From positions 1 to 21,086 of IMG/VR virus record IMGVR_UViG_3300030108_001355: a stretch of DNA of 21,086 bases; one strand, written 5' to 3'. Positions 1 through 6,219 of this stretch are shown here, in pieces; within the stretch, counting starts at the first letter, position 1; each line of letters starts with the position of its first letter. The notes beneath the pieces were generated by a model, which was not told where the DNA came from, did no database searches, and saw nothing but the letters and a program-made list of their open reading frames with translations. The DNA comes from a virus. Position numbers and translations under genes: made by a program.

Positions 1-187
1 AAGTTGTATCACGTTCTATATTTTTAGAAGTGTTATAAAACCAGCCGTCTTTTATAGTTCCATTAATTATAAAATAGTTTTCTTTACTTATAAGATCAGC
101 AAGTAGAACTACAGCCTTTAGTCCTATTTGCCTCGCTAATCTTTTATTTACTACTAAATACGCGCTACTACTTAATAAGTGCTTCAT
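1..187 (-). CDS. Replication-initiator-like winged-helix protein (N-terminal part)
   Basis: Only the first 62 codons lie in the window; the 3' end is cut off. The reading frame starts with ATG at 187-185 and is open to base 1. It contains the stretch AYLVVNKRLARQIGLKAVVL, then ADLISKE and DGWFYNTSKNIERDT. This pattern, 'vNK.la..lGl..avlla.li' followed by 'dGWF..t...ie.dT', is the usual start of the winged-helix domain of phage replication initiators and DnaD-like replisome organisers. Such proteins bind the phage origin and recruit the helicase loader. The ATG overlaps the TGA of the upstream DnaA-like gene as ATGA, so the two are probably translationally coupled. Together with the SSB-like gene this suggests a replication module continuing past the left edge. 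The family assignment rests on the N-terminus alone. Confidence 0.72.
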   Translation of the reverse strand, partial: MKHLLSSSAYLVVNKRLARQIGLKAVVLLADLISKENYFIINGTIKDGWFYNTSKNIERDTT

Positions 188-708
188 ATTTGAACGTCTA
201 GTTTATGGTTGTAGTCTACTAAACAGTCGCTTATTTTCTTTAAAGTATTAGAAAATTCTCTATAATTAGTTTTTATTGTAGTTTGAACTTTACCGCTTGT
301 TACTACTATTTTAACTTTACCTTCAAGTATATTCTCTTTTATATTATTGTATATAAGGTGATTTTTTAATTCAGTTTCATTTTTAAAAGTATATTTAGCT
401 TCTCTCATTTCACTATAAGCATTATATACTTTGTTAAACAATTCCCTATATTCATGCCAATATGCATAATTTTGTGCATGCTGATCTTCATAATAATAAA
501 CAGAACACCGATCCCGTTTTAAAATACTTGCTATACTATTATAGTGTATACCATATTCTCTAGCTACTACTCCTACTACCATACGAGGTAATTGTAATCT
601 TTGTAATCTACTTTTACTAGAAATTTCGCCTTCTTCTAAACCTGCATACATAGAAGCTAAATCGCATATATGCATTACTTGTAGTTCGTCAGTTACATTA
701 TTTTTCAT
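184..708 (-). CDS. DnaA domain IV-like DNA-binding protein
   Basis: This 174-residue protein carries, at about residues 34-77, a helix-turn-helix that resembles the DNA-binding domain IV of DnaA. The pattern is SRLQRLQLPRMVVGVVAREY, then HYNSIASILKRDRCSVYYY. The second half matches the DnaA signature 'iG..f.gRDHsTV', with RDRCSV in place of RDHSTV. The AAA+ ATPase domain of full DnaA is absent. The segment YWHEYRELFNKV follows, as in small DnaA-like phage proteins I recall from Bacteroidota. The C-terminal 70 residues are Lys/Asn-rich with no motif I recognise. It probably binds origin or operator DNA. It lies one base after the SSB-like gene and overlaps the next replication gene by four bases. 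The change of the DnaA His to Arg may alter DNA specificity. The function is inferred from the domain and its neighbours. Confidence 0.65.
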   Translation of the reverse strand: MKNNVTDELQVMHICDLASMYAGLEEGEISSKSRLQRLQLPRMVVGVVAREYGIHYNSIASILKRDRCSVYYYEDQHAQNYAYWHEYRELFNKVYNAYSEMREAKYTFKNETELKNHLIYNNIKENILEGKVKIVVTSGKVQTTIKTNYREFSNTLKKISDCLVDYNHKLDVQI

Positions 709-709
709 A

Positions 710-1144
710 TTAAAAAGGCATATCGTTATTAAAATTTTTAGCTGGTTTTTCGCCAGTCATAACCCACTTATAAAATATTTCTGCGTTATCTATAACGTCT
801 TCTACAGTGCAATTTTTATCGCAAAATTCTACTGCAGCTTTCAAACTTGACTGTTTTACTATCATATCTTGAACGTCGTTATTTGCTTGTGGTTTATTTT
901 GTGTAGGCGTAACTTTAGTTTGCATAGGCTGGTTATTCCATACTGGCTTAACTTTAGGAAACTTGCCGCCTATATATTCGTAATCAGCTTCGTTGCCTAC
1001 TATAAATTTGTTTTGATCTTGCGACTTAGAACTATACTCGCCGCAGTCGCCGTTTTCAAACTCTATTTCAAATTTATACATTATACCATAGTTGCCTTCC
1101 CACGTGCCGTTTTGTTGCACGTTTGTTACTTTACTTCTTTTCAT
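710..1144 (-). CDS. SSB-like single-stranded DNA-binding protein
   Basis: This 144-residue protein has a beta-rich N-terminal half (residues 1-66) with GTWEG, YKFEIEFENGDCGEYSSK and DQNKFIVG. This pattern occurs in small OB-fold-like proteins next to replication genes in Bacteroidota phages. A Pro/Gln/Asn-rich linker runs to about residue 90, followed by a short helical part. The chain ends NNDMPF, closely resembling the acidic C-terminal tip (DDDIPF-type) that bacterial and phage SSBs use to recruit partner proteins. Together these argue for a protein that coats single-stranded DNA during replication or recombination. Its start overlaps the end of the zinc-ribbon gene by 14 bases, and its stop is one base before the DnaA-like gene. 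The OB fold is inferred, not shown. It could instead bind another nucleic acid. Confidence 0.6.
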   Translation of the reverse strand: MKRSKVTNVQQNGTWEGNYGIMYKFEIEFENGDCGEYSSKSQDQNKFIVGNEADYEYIGGKFPKVKPVWNNQPMQTKVTPTQNKPQANNDVQDMIVKQSSLKAAVEFCDKNCTVEDVIDNAEIFYKWVMTGEKPAKNFNNDMPF

Positions 1145-1445
1145 ATCTATATGTTTTAGGGTTAAAATTATTTTCTATACAATATTCTTTAAACTCGCTT
1201 TCGCTCCACTCATAGCAAGACGTACACCTATTAGTATCTACATGCAAACTATCACCGCAGCATAAACTAATTTGTTGCATTTCTTCTAGTTCGTCTATAC
1301 AGTCAGAACAAACGTCAGTATCTTCCCACTTTTCGTACATATCGCAGCGTTTACATAAATCTACTTCTATATCGTATTCTGTAGGATCATTACCGTAACT
1401 AGAGTGGGTAGCATTTGCCCAGCTTTCAAAATTTATATTATTCAT
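1131..1445 (-). CDS. Small double zinc-ribbon-like protein
   Basis: This 104-residue acidic protein carries two pairs of cysteine knuckles. The first is CKRC (31-34) with CSDC (46-49); the second is CC (62-63) with CTSC (74-77). Spacings of this kind normally hold one zinc ion per set, as in zinc-ribbon domains. I recall short proteins with the phrase 'CCGD.....CtsC' in flavobacterial phages, where no function is known. It lies at the head of the replication genes and overlaps the SSB-like gene by 14 bases. Its ATG overlaps the stop of the preceding frameshifted reading frame by a few bases. A nucleic-acid or protein-interaction role is plausible but not shown by the sequence. Confidence 0.7.
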   Translation of the reverse strand: MNNINFESWANATHSSYGNDPTEYDIEVDLCKRCDMYEKWEDTDVCSDCIDELEEMQQISLCCGDSLHVDTNRCTSCYEWSESEFKEYCIENNFNPKTYRYEKK

Positions 1446-1681
1446 TATTATTAGCTTTTTTATATAATAATTGTATAGCTTCGTTCCAAAAATGTTTTTC
1501 TACAGCTACATGATCTTGATTAAAAGCTAGTTCTACTGGAACTGAAGTATATTCTATTTGTTCTTTTTGTGCGCAATAAACAATTTTATCAGCTTTTATT
1601 TCGTTGTCTACTTCAAAAACTTTATATAACCATGTTTTTAAACCACCGCCCCAGTGAATATAAAGGCAGTTCGTCTTTTTT
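1438..1681 (-). pseudogene. Downstream part of an apparently frameshifted gene
   Basis: From 1680 down to a TAA at 1438-1440 the minus strand is open for 80 codons and reads like a real protein: NCLYIHWGGGLKTWLYKVFE, then KIVYCAQKEQ, VPVELAFNQDH, HFWNEAIQLL. I find no ATG, GTG or TTG start in this frame before the upstream in-frame TAA near 1711. The 88-residue reading frame that starts at 1888 overlaps it and ends soon after in unrelated sequence. Removing one A from the run of six A's on the coding strand (1676-1681) would join the two frames into one protein of about 149 residues. This may be a true mutation, a homopolymer sequencing or assembly error, programmed +1 frameshifting, or a second gene with a rare start such as the CTG at 1710. 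Its end overlaps the start of the zinc-ribbon gene. I recognise no function. Confidence 0.6.
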
Positions 1682-1888
1682 AATTTGTTTAATATACTTT
1701 TTAGTTTCAGTTATTTCTACTTCGTAAACTTTTTCTTTAGCCGTTTCTTGTTCGTCTATAATATTAGTTATAGCGTCGTCTACGTCTTGTAAAGCTTTAA
1801 TTTGTGGGTGGTTCTTTTCTAGTTCTGCGTCTATTTCATTACGCTTTTGAACTAAGGGTTCAGTGTTAAAAGGATCGTTTGTTTTCAT
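1622..1888 (-). CDS. Hypothetical protein, probably the N-terminal part of a frameshifted gene
   Basis: This 88-residue reading frame begins at an ATG about 27 bases downstream of a good Bacteroidota promoter. Residues 1-71 are charged and probably helical (for example VQKRNEIDAELEKNHPQIKA), followed by KVYEVEITETKKYIKQIKK. The last 17 residues (DELPLYSLGRWFKNMVI) read through DNA whose other frame looks more protein-like. I therefore think the natural product continues in that other frame to 1438, giving about 149 residues. No function is recognised. It is the first gene after the promoter, at the head of the zinc-ribbon, SSB-like and DnaA-like genes, so it probably belongs to the early or replication transcript. 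Confidence 0.6.
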   Translation of the reverse strand: MKTNDPFNTEPLVQKRNEIDAELEKNHPQIKALQDVDDAITNIIDEQETAKEKVYEVEITETKKYIKQIKKDELPLYSLGRWFKNMVI

Positions 1889-1914
1889 AATTAAATTTTT
1901 GATTAATACTTATA

Positions 1915-1945
1915 CAAAAGTAATAAAAAATAATTATAAACACAA
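1915..1945 (-). promoter_or_regulatory. Bacteroidota-type promoter (TTG-N20-TACTTTTG)
   Basis: On the minus strand there is a -33 TTG at 1945-1943, a spacer of 20 bases, and a -7 box TACTTTTG at 1922-1915. This fits the flavobacterial/Bacteroidota consensus TTG-N17-23-TAnnTTTG. Transcription would start near 1908, leaving a leader of about 20 bases before the ATG at 1888. It lies in the longest non-coding stretch of the left half (1889-2016, 128 bases, very AT-rich), between the metallophosphoesterase gene and the replication genes. It probably separates early replication from late lysis/structural expression. A second TAACTTTG box at 1972-1965 has no -33 partner at the right distance. Confidence 0.6.
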
Positions 1946-2016
1946 ATATTAACTACTTTTTTTACAAAGTTATTAACAATTAGTATTTTATAACCTAGAA
2001 AGTTGTTTTAATTTTT

Positions 2017-2736
2017 TTATAATTCCATTAAACAATTTATCGGAAGTGTGCCATTTTCTAATACTACAGCACAACCAATTGCTTGTTTTTTAAAGTTCTT
2101 AGCATAGGCAGCTGCATAACTTTTAGCGTCTACGCCGCACCCTACTTGAGTTGCAAAAACTCTGAATTTCTTGCCGACTAACCACTGCGTATAACAGCTG
2201 GTGTGTGTGTGTCCGCATACACTAGATAACATATTGTTTTTTGCTTTTGTTAAAGCTTGCCCCCCTTCGCCATGTTCGTATAAAACTTCGTCGTATATAA
2301 CACTTTCTACCCAGTTCCATTTTGGCGTTCCTAAAACTTCGTTATATCCTTTTATCCAAGCTTTAGGTATTCCACCAGTCATACTTTTACGGCTCGCCAT
2401 ACGATCATGGTTACCTATACATACGTCAGCTTCAGGAAAAGTATTATACCACTTTCTTATTTTTTTAACAGCTAGTTTTAATTCGTTACCCGCCGATAAC
2501 CCGTCTGGATCGTGCTCATGGTAGCTGAAACCGTGCGCGTCAATAACGTCCCCTATAAATATTACTTGGTTACAATTCCATTTTTCGTATTGTTCTATAC
2601 AAAATTCTAAATAACCGTCTAAACAAAAAGGTTCGTGCAAGTCGCCTATTACTAAAATATTGCGACTTTGCTGCGAACGCATTTTTTCTAAAACTTTTAT
2701 TTCGTGGGGCTTTAACCTATATCGGTTATTACGCAT
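2017..2736 (-). CDS. Calcineurin-like metallophosphoesterase
   Basis: This 239-residue protein has the full set of metal-binding motifs of the calcineurin-like phosphoesterase superfamily: GDLH (31-34), GDVID (62-66), GNHD (108-111), HGEG (155-158) and GHTH (175-178). These residues hold a two-metal centre that hydrolyses phosphomonoesters or phosphodiesters, including nucleic acids or nucleotides in phage relatives. The length is normal for a single-domain enzyme. There is no signal peptide, so it is probably cytoplasmic. Its ATG overlaps the TAA of the 51-residue membrane protein by one base (TAATG), so it is coupled to the lysis genes even though it is not a lysis protein by sequence. The substrate cannot be told from sequence. 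End processing of DNA or host nucleotide turnover are both possible. Confidence 0.88.
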   Translation of the reverse strand: MRNNRYRLKPHEIKVLEKMRSQQSRNILVIGDLHEPFCLDGYLEFCIEQYEKWNCNQVIFIGDVIDAHGFSYHEHDPDGLSAGNELKLAVKKIRKWYNTFPEADVCIGNHDRMASRKSMTGGIPKAWIKGYNEVLGTPKWNWVESVIYDEVLYEHGEGGQALTKAKNNMLSSVCGHTHTSCYTQWLVGKKFRVFATQVGCGVDAKSYAAAYAKNFKKQAIGCAVVLENGTLPINCLMEL

Positions 2737-2891
2737 TATTTAGTTCTGTTAGGTATAACTTTATCTATAAACCATATAACTTTGTTTAAAATAGAGTTAT
2801 CCTTTTCGGAAGGTGTAAGTCTTACTACTACTTCTATAATTGCAATTAAACTCCATATAAGAGTAGTCCAGTCAATGTTTGCTAAATCCAT
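2736..2891 (-). CDS. Small membrane protein, holin-like candidate
   Basis: This 51-residue protein starts at ATG 2891-2889 and stops at TAA 2738-2736. Its sequence begins MDLANIDWTTLIWSLIAIIE and continues VVVRLTPSEKD, SILNKVIWFIDKVIPNRTK. A hydrophobic segment spans about residues 9-23 and an amphipathic segment about 34-47, with a basic C-terminus. I recall short proteins of this build beside lysis genes in Bacteroidota phages. It lies directly after the M15 endolysin gene and its stop overlaps the metallophosphoesterase start (TAATG). A role in membrane permeabilisation is an inference from size, hydrophobicity and position. The hydrophobic stretch is rather short for a confident transmembrane helix. 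Confidence 0.6.
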   Translation of the reverse strand: MDLANIDWTTLIWSLIAIIEVVVRLTPSEKDNSILNKVIWFIDKVIPNRTK

Positions 2892-2909
2892 AATATATAT
2901 AATTTTAAA

Positions 2910-3293
2910 TTAGTATTTCCAGATAACTTTAGCTTTATAGCTTGTAGACAAATCTACATGAATAAACGTATCAGCAATACCAATACGAGTAAAACCTGCT
3001 AACATTAAAGCGTTGATAACCACCCACCTACTACGACTATCTTTTACAGATATATCAGCTGCTACGCCGTCTTGGTGTGGTGAACGTCCTTTTGCAGTCT
3101 TATACCCACGTCTAGTTAAGTCGTCTTGATATTCCTGCGTCCTATATCCTGAATTTATTTTGAAAGGTATATTTGCTAGGTGGCGGGCGTCGTCTAATTT
3201 AACCATAAATTCATGCTTCATATTAGAACCTGAACCTTTTAAGTCAGGGCTATCAAACTCTTTAAGATCAAAATATCTATATTTTTTATTCAT
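2910..3293 (-). CDS. Peptidase M15-family endolysin
   Basis: This 127-residue protein matches the M15 (D,D/L,D-carboxypeptidase type) fold. SGYRT (48-52) is followed by the zinc-binding motif SPHQDGVAAD (71-80), which supplies His73 and Asp80. FIHVD (110-114) supplies the third ligand, His112. The family cleaves peptide bonds in the stem peptides of peptidoglycan. There is no signal peptide or cell-wall-binding domain, which fits a single-domain endolysin of a phage of Gram-negative bacteria. Two small membrane-protein genes flank it, and its start overlaps the upstream holin-like gene by eight bases. The context therefore points to host lysis rather than a tail-borne enzyme. Confidence 0.85.
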   Translation of the reverse strand: MNKKYRYFDLKEFDSPDLKGSGSNMKHEFMVKLDDARHLANIPFKINSGYRTQEYQDDLTRRGYKTAKGRSPHQDGVAADISVKDSRSRWVVINALMLAGFTRIGIADTFIHVDLSTSYKAKVIWKY

Positions 3294-3459
3294 TATTTTT
3301 ACAGTGTGTTCGCCACCTTTGTATAGTATAACCTATAGAAGCTACAAGTAAAATTATTTTTAATAGTAACTCTATATCAGCTAAAGTTGTTATTCCTATA
3401 ACACTAGCGTTTATTGTTATTACTTCGCTTATATCCGAAGTTACCTTTTTTAGTGGCAT
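3286..3459 (-). CDS. Small membrane protein, holin candidate
   Basis: This 57-residue protein starts at ATG 3459-3457 and stops at TAA 3288-3286. It has a polar N-terminus (MPLKKVTSDISEVITINAS), then SVIGITTLADIE and a hydrophobic helix at about residues 31-46 (LLLKIILLVASIGYTI). A basic tail, QRWRTHCKNNE, follows. One transmembrane helix with a charged C-terminus is typical of small phage holins. The stop overlaps the start of the M15 endolysin by eight bases, the usual holin-endolysin order in transcription. The phrase 'ad.e.llKi.LlvaSIgYti.rW' recurs, as I recall, in short proteins of marine Bacteroidota phages. The function is inferred from context and topology. Confidence 0.68.
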   Translation of the reverse strand: MPLKKVTSDISEVITINASVIGITTLADIELLLKIILLVASIGYTIQRWRTHCKNNE

Positions 3460-3520
3460 TTTTAATATATTTTTTTAAAGCTATTTCGTTTTTAGCTTTT
3501 GGTTTGTAGTTCTTTTTCAT
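3404..3520 (-). CDS. Lys-rich 38-residue ORF
   Basis: An ATG at 3520-3518 overlaps the TAA of the connector gene by one base (TAATG), and the frame stops at TAG 3406-3404. The product starts MKKNYKPKAKNEIALKKYIK and continues NATKKGNFGYKRSNNNKR, which is strongly basic. Its last part overlaps the start of the holin-like gene by 56 bases in a different frame. The exact stop/start coupling and the otherwise empty gap argue for a real gene. The long overlap argues against. No function is recognised; a nucleic-acid-binding or virion-internal basic peptide would be possible. Confidence 0.45.
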   Translation of the reverse strand: MKKNYKPKAKNEIALKKYIKNATKKGNFGYKRSNNNKR

Positions 3521-4083
3521 TATGTTAAATCAGGCGTAAGAAAGTCGTCTAATGTTAAACCAGTTTGTTTACGGTTATTAGTTTCTAAATTCATACCACT
3601 ATAAAACGCATTACGATCAGGGCTTACGTCAGCACCGCTATTCGTTGAGTATTCAGGGTAAAAACTTAAATTATGTTTTATATAGTCTATTAACCTTTCA
3701 GTATAAAATTCAGCTGTATTTCTTATTTCTTCTCGTAAATCTTGTGCTTCTTCTCGGCTTATACTTGTAGCGTTATCACTATCACGAGTAACTATATTAC
3801 CATTTTGTATTTTGTGGCGTAAAAAAGGCACGCTTTCGTAGAAACTCCAGTGTGCTAAAGCGTCTTGTATATAATCGTCTACTAAAGTTTTATAATTACC
3901 AGCTAACGAACCTGCTTGTATATCGTTTTGTAGCTTAACAAATAAATCAGTTCCTAGTTTAGTTTCTATATATTTTTTTTGTGCTACTTTTATGTATGGT
4001 AGTAAAAATTCGTTGTCTACGTTACCACCTATAGCCGTGCTATCTTTTATTTTGTTTTCTGATATAAATAATATATAAGCCAT
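3520..4083 (-). CDS. Head-tail connector-like protein
   Basis: This 187-residue protein is mostly helical. It begins MAYILFISENKIKDSTAIGG, then has FLLPYIKVAQKKYIETKLG, a central VDDYIQDALAHWSFYESVPF and a C-terminal helical region with AEFYTERLIDYIKHNL. The pattern of an N-terminal 'l..Ei...sa.....d...l..yI..Aq..yi...lG' followed by a helical bundle recalls phage head-tail connector (gp6-like) proteins, in the version seen in Bacteroidota phages. Such proteins form a ring under the portal. Its position two bases after the portal gene supports this. The residue-level match is from memory, so another neck protein is possible. Confidence 0.55.
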   Translation of the reverse strand: MAYILFISENKIKDSTAIGGNVDNEFLLPYIKVAQKKYIETKLGTDLFVKLQNDIQAGSLAGNYKTLVDDYIQDALAHWSFYESVPFLRHKIQNGNIVTRDSDNATSISREEAQDLREEIRNTAEFYTERLIDYIKHNLSFYPEYSTNSGADVSPDRNAFYSGMNLETNNRKQTGLTLDDFLTPDLT

Positions 4084-4085
4084 TT

Positions 4086-6197
4086 TTAATCTTTGTTTTT
4101 TAATGAACCCCTATTTTTCATATCTTTAGGAGTTTTCCATTCGTCCCTTATTGCTTTAGGGTAAAACCCTTCTGATCTTGCTTTTGCTGTAGAAACTAGC
4201 ATACTATCGTCTAAATCACGTTTCATACCACGTCCTATAGAAGTTCTAAAAATCAAACGCTGCCAGTAATGCTCACAGTAGGCACCCCCCTTAAATTCAA
4301 ACTTGTCGTAACCACTTGATCCTGAGGGACTTAACTCACTATTCATGTTAAACATTCCTTCTATTGCTTCTTTTGTATATATTTTATCAGCAGCCATTAA
4401 ATCTTCGCAAAAGTCCCTGCTAGTTCCACTAACGTTAGTTTGGCTATCGTCGTGCGTATATCTGTAACGAACCCTAAAATACCCTGAAACAAAACCCCTA
4501 CGTCCACCCACGCCGTCAAGCTCGCTATCTTCTTCTAGTTCTACTTTTGATAGTTCTGTATTAACTAAACTATTTAACTCGTTTTCAAAATCAAATTGTG
4601 GGTGTTCGCCGTCTGCATTTTCTACGTCTATAAGTTCCCAGTCGTCAGGTATATCTTCACCATATTTTTGTATATAATCACTTAATTTAGTTGCTTTAAT
4701 AGGCACGCAATTAGGCACTTCTCTGCCGTCTTTTATTTTAGTTCCTATAGCTTCGTAACCTTCTTCGCAAGGGTTAGGGCTTATAAACTCATGTTTACAA
4801 CCGCATTTACTTAAATTAGTTATTTGTTCGTGATCCTCGCAAGGCATGTAAACTGTTTTACCATTTTCTGTATGCGTGTGGTAACCACTACAACCTAAAC
4901 GTTCAGCTTCGGCTATAGCTTCTTCTTTTGTATCAAAAGTAGGAAGTTCTTTTTCAAAATCTTTTGCTACGTCTTCTTGTTTTTGTAACGGCTCTAAACC
5001 GAGTTCGCTTCGTATTTCGTCTTGCGTCATAACCGAAAGTAAAGTTTCAGTATCAAACCTATTTGTAAGTGGTTTATTCTGTATAAACGTCAAAGGGTAG
5101 TTTATACCATTAACACTAAGAAGCTTCTTTAAAACACTTAATATGTGGTTCTGATAAGGTTTTATAACGCTGTTTAAATATAAGTCAAAAGCTTCGCTCA
5201 TTTCGTTTGCGTTGTTACCCAGTCCTGAAGTATCACGTATACCGAAAAGTAAAGGGCTAACTACTCTATGAGCTGTAAGTATATTAGTCAATAAAAGCGA
5301 CTGTAAAGTTGTATATTGTTTATCTAAGTCAGGTGGGTTTATAGGCGTTATACTAGGTTCTCTATTTTTATCGTCGCTAAACGTTAAAACAAATTTACCC
5401 GCTGCTTTAGCTCCGACAAACTTATCTACAATACTTTGTTCTATACGCATACGTTCTTCTTGACTAGGAACTCCATTGTTAAACGAAATAAAGTAACTAC
5501 CTGAAAAAGAATTTTCTATATTAGATAAGTGAAACTCACTGACTTTCTGATCTATTAAAGCCCAGTTGCACCCAGCTACATAGTCTGGCGTATGGTATAT
5601 ATCCATATTAGGCGAATAAGTTCCTGAATATAATATTTGACTTGGTGAAGTCCTATCGTTTAAATCAAAAGCTGGCACTTCTTGCGGTGGGTTTTGTCTT
5701 GTGTCGCTCCAGTCGCTGCTAATATGAAAAGTATCTATAACGCCCATTTCATTAGGTATACCCACTCTTAAACGTTCTACTGGTACGTGATATATTTCTG
5801 CTATTTTAGTTCGTTCTGCGTTCCATATAATATTTAAAGCAAAACCACCCTGAAGTTTAAAATCTAAGCTGATTTTCTTTATTATTTCGTGTAAACTTTC
5901 TTTGCCGTTAGCGTGGTTTAAAAAAGATTTTAGTTCTAAATTATCGTTTTCTTCGTCTTCGCAAACTATATCTTCGCCAGCGATCATATCGGCTGTAGTA
6001 TTTATAATTGCTGCATGAGTTGAACTATTATAATATAAATCTATTAAAAATTGCGGGTAAAGATTAACCCAGCCTTCAGCTCCATACTCTATATAATTAC
6101 GCCCCCTTACTTCTTGAACTTTAGGTGCTGTTTGTGTTTCTAAATTTATACTTAAAACTTTTGTTTCTTTTTTAACTGGTGTTTTTCTTTTGCTCAT
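4086..6197 (-). CDS. Portal protein with extra C-terminal domains
   Basis: This 703-residue protein has a portal core at about residues 30-410: WVNLYPQFLIDLYYNSSTHA, ADMIAGEDIV, LDFKLQGGFALNIIW, the wing region with YHTPDYVAG, and ILTAHRVVSPLLFGI-RDTSGLGNNANEMSEAF before the C-terminal helices. Twelve copies would form the ring for DNA passage at the capsid vertex. Beyond the core come three small domains: an EEAIAEAERLGCSGYHTHTE-type motif ending in YMPCEDHEQI (about 425-459), a Cys-rich GYEAIGTKIKDGREVPNCVPI motif (480-500), and a domain with SRDFCEDLMAADKIYTKE then FEFKGGAYCEHYWQRLIFR (about 566-665). I recall these pieces as separate modules in head proteins or protease genes of other phages. 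The portal is therefore longer than the usual 400-550 residues. Confidence 0.85.
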   Translation of the reverse strand: MSKRKTPVKKETKVLSINLETQTAPKVQEVRGRNYIEYGAEGWVNLYPQFLIDLYYNSSTHAAIINTTADMIAGEDIVCEDEENDNLELKSFLNHANGKESLHEIIKKISLDFKLQGGFALNIIWNAERTKIAEIYHVPVERLRVGIPNEMGVIDTFHISSDWSDTRQNPPQEVPAFDLNDRTSPSQILYSGTYSPNMDIYHTPDYVAGCNWALIDQKVSEFHLSNIENSFSGSYFISFNNGVPSQEERMRIEQSIVDKFVGAKAAGKFVLTFSDDKNREPSITPINPPDLDKQYTTLQSLLLTNILTAHRVVSPLLFGIRDTSGLGNNANEMSEAFDLYLNSVIKPYQNHILSVLKKLLSVNGINYPLTFIQNKPLTNRFDTETLLSVMTQDEIRSELGLEPLQKQEDVAKDFEKELPTFDTKEEAIAEAERLGCSGYHTHTENGKTVYMPCEDHEQITNLSKCGCKHEFISPNPCEEGYEAIGTKIKDGREVPNCVPIKATKLSDYIQKYGEDIPDDWELIDVENADGEHPQFDFENELNSLVNTELSKVELEEDSELDGVGGRRGFVSGYFRVRYRYTHDDSQTNVSGTSRDFCEDLMAADKIYTKEAIEGMFNMNSELSPSGSSGYDKFEFKGGAYCEHYWQRLIFRTSIGRGMKRDLDDSMLVSTAKARSEGFYPKAIRDEWKTPKDMKNRGSLKNKD

Positions 6198-6219
6198 TTT
6201 ATCAATTTTTACAAATATA

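Noticed and set aside
1965-1972. Second -7-like box TAACTTTG on the minus strand
   Set aside because: No TTG lies 17-23 bases upstream; the nearest is only four bases away. In such AT-rich sequence one box alone is weak evidence.
6212-6219. Possible -7 box TATATTTG just before the portal gene
   Set aside because: There is no -33 TTG at a fitting distance, and it overlaps the end of the LamG gene region in very AT-rich DNA. I could not support a promoter.
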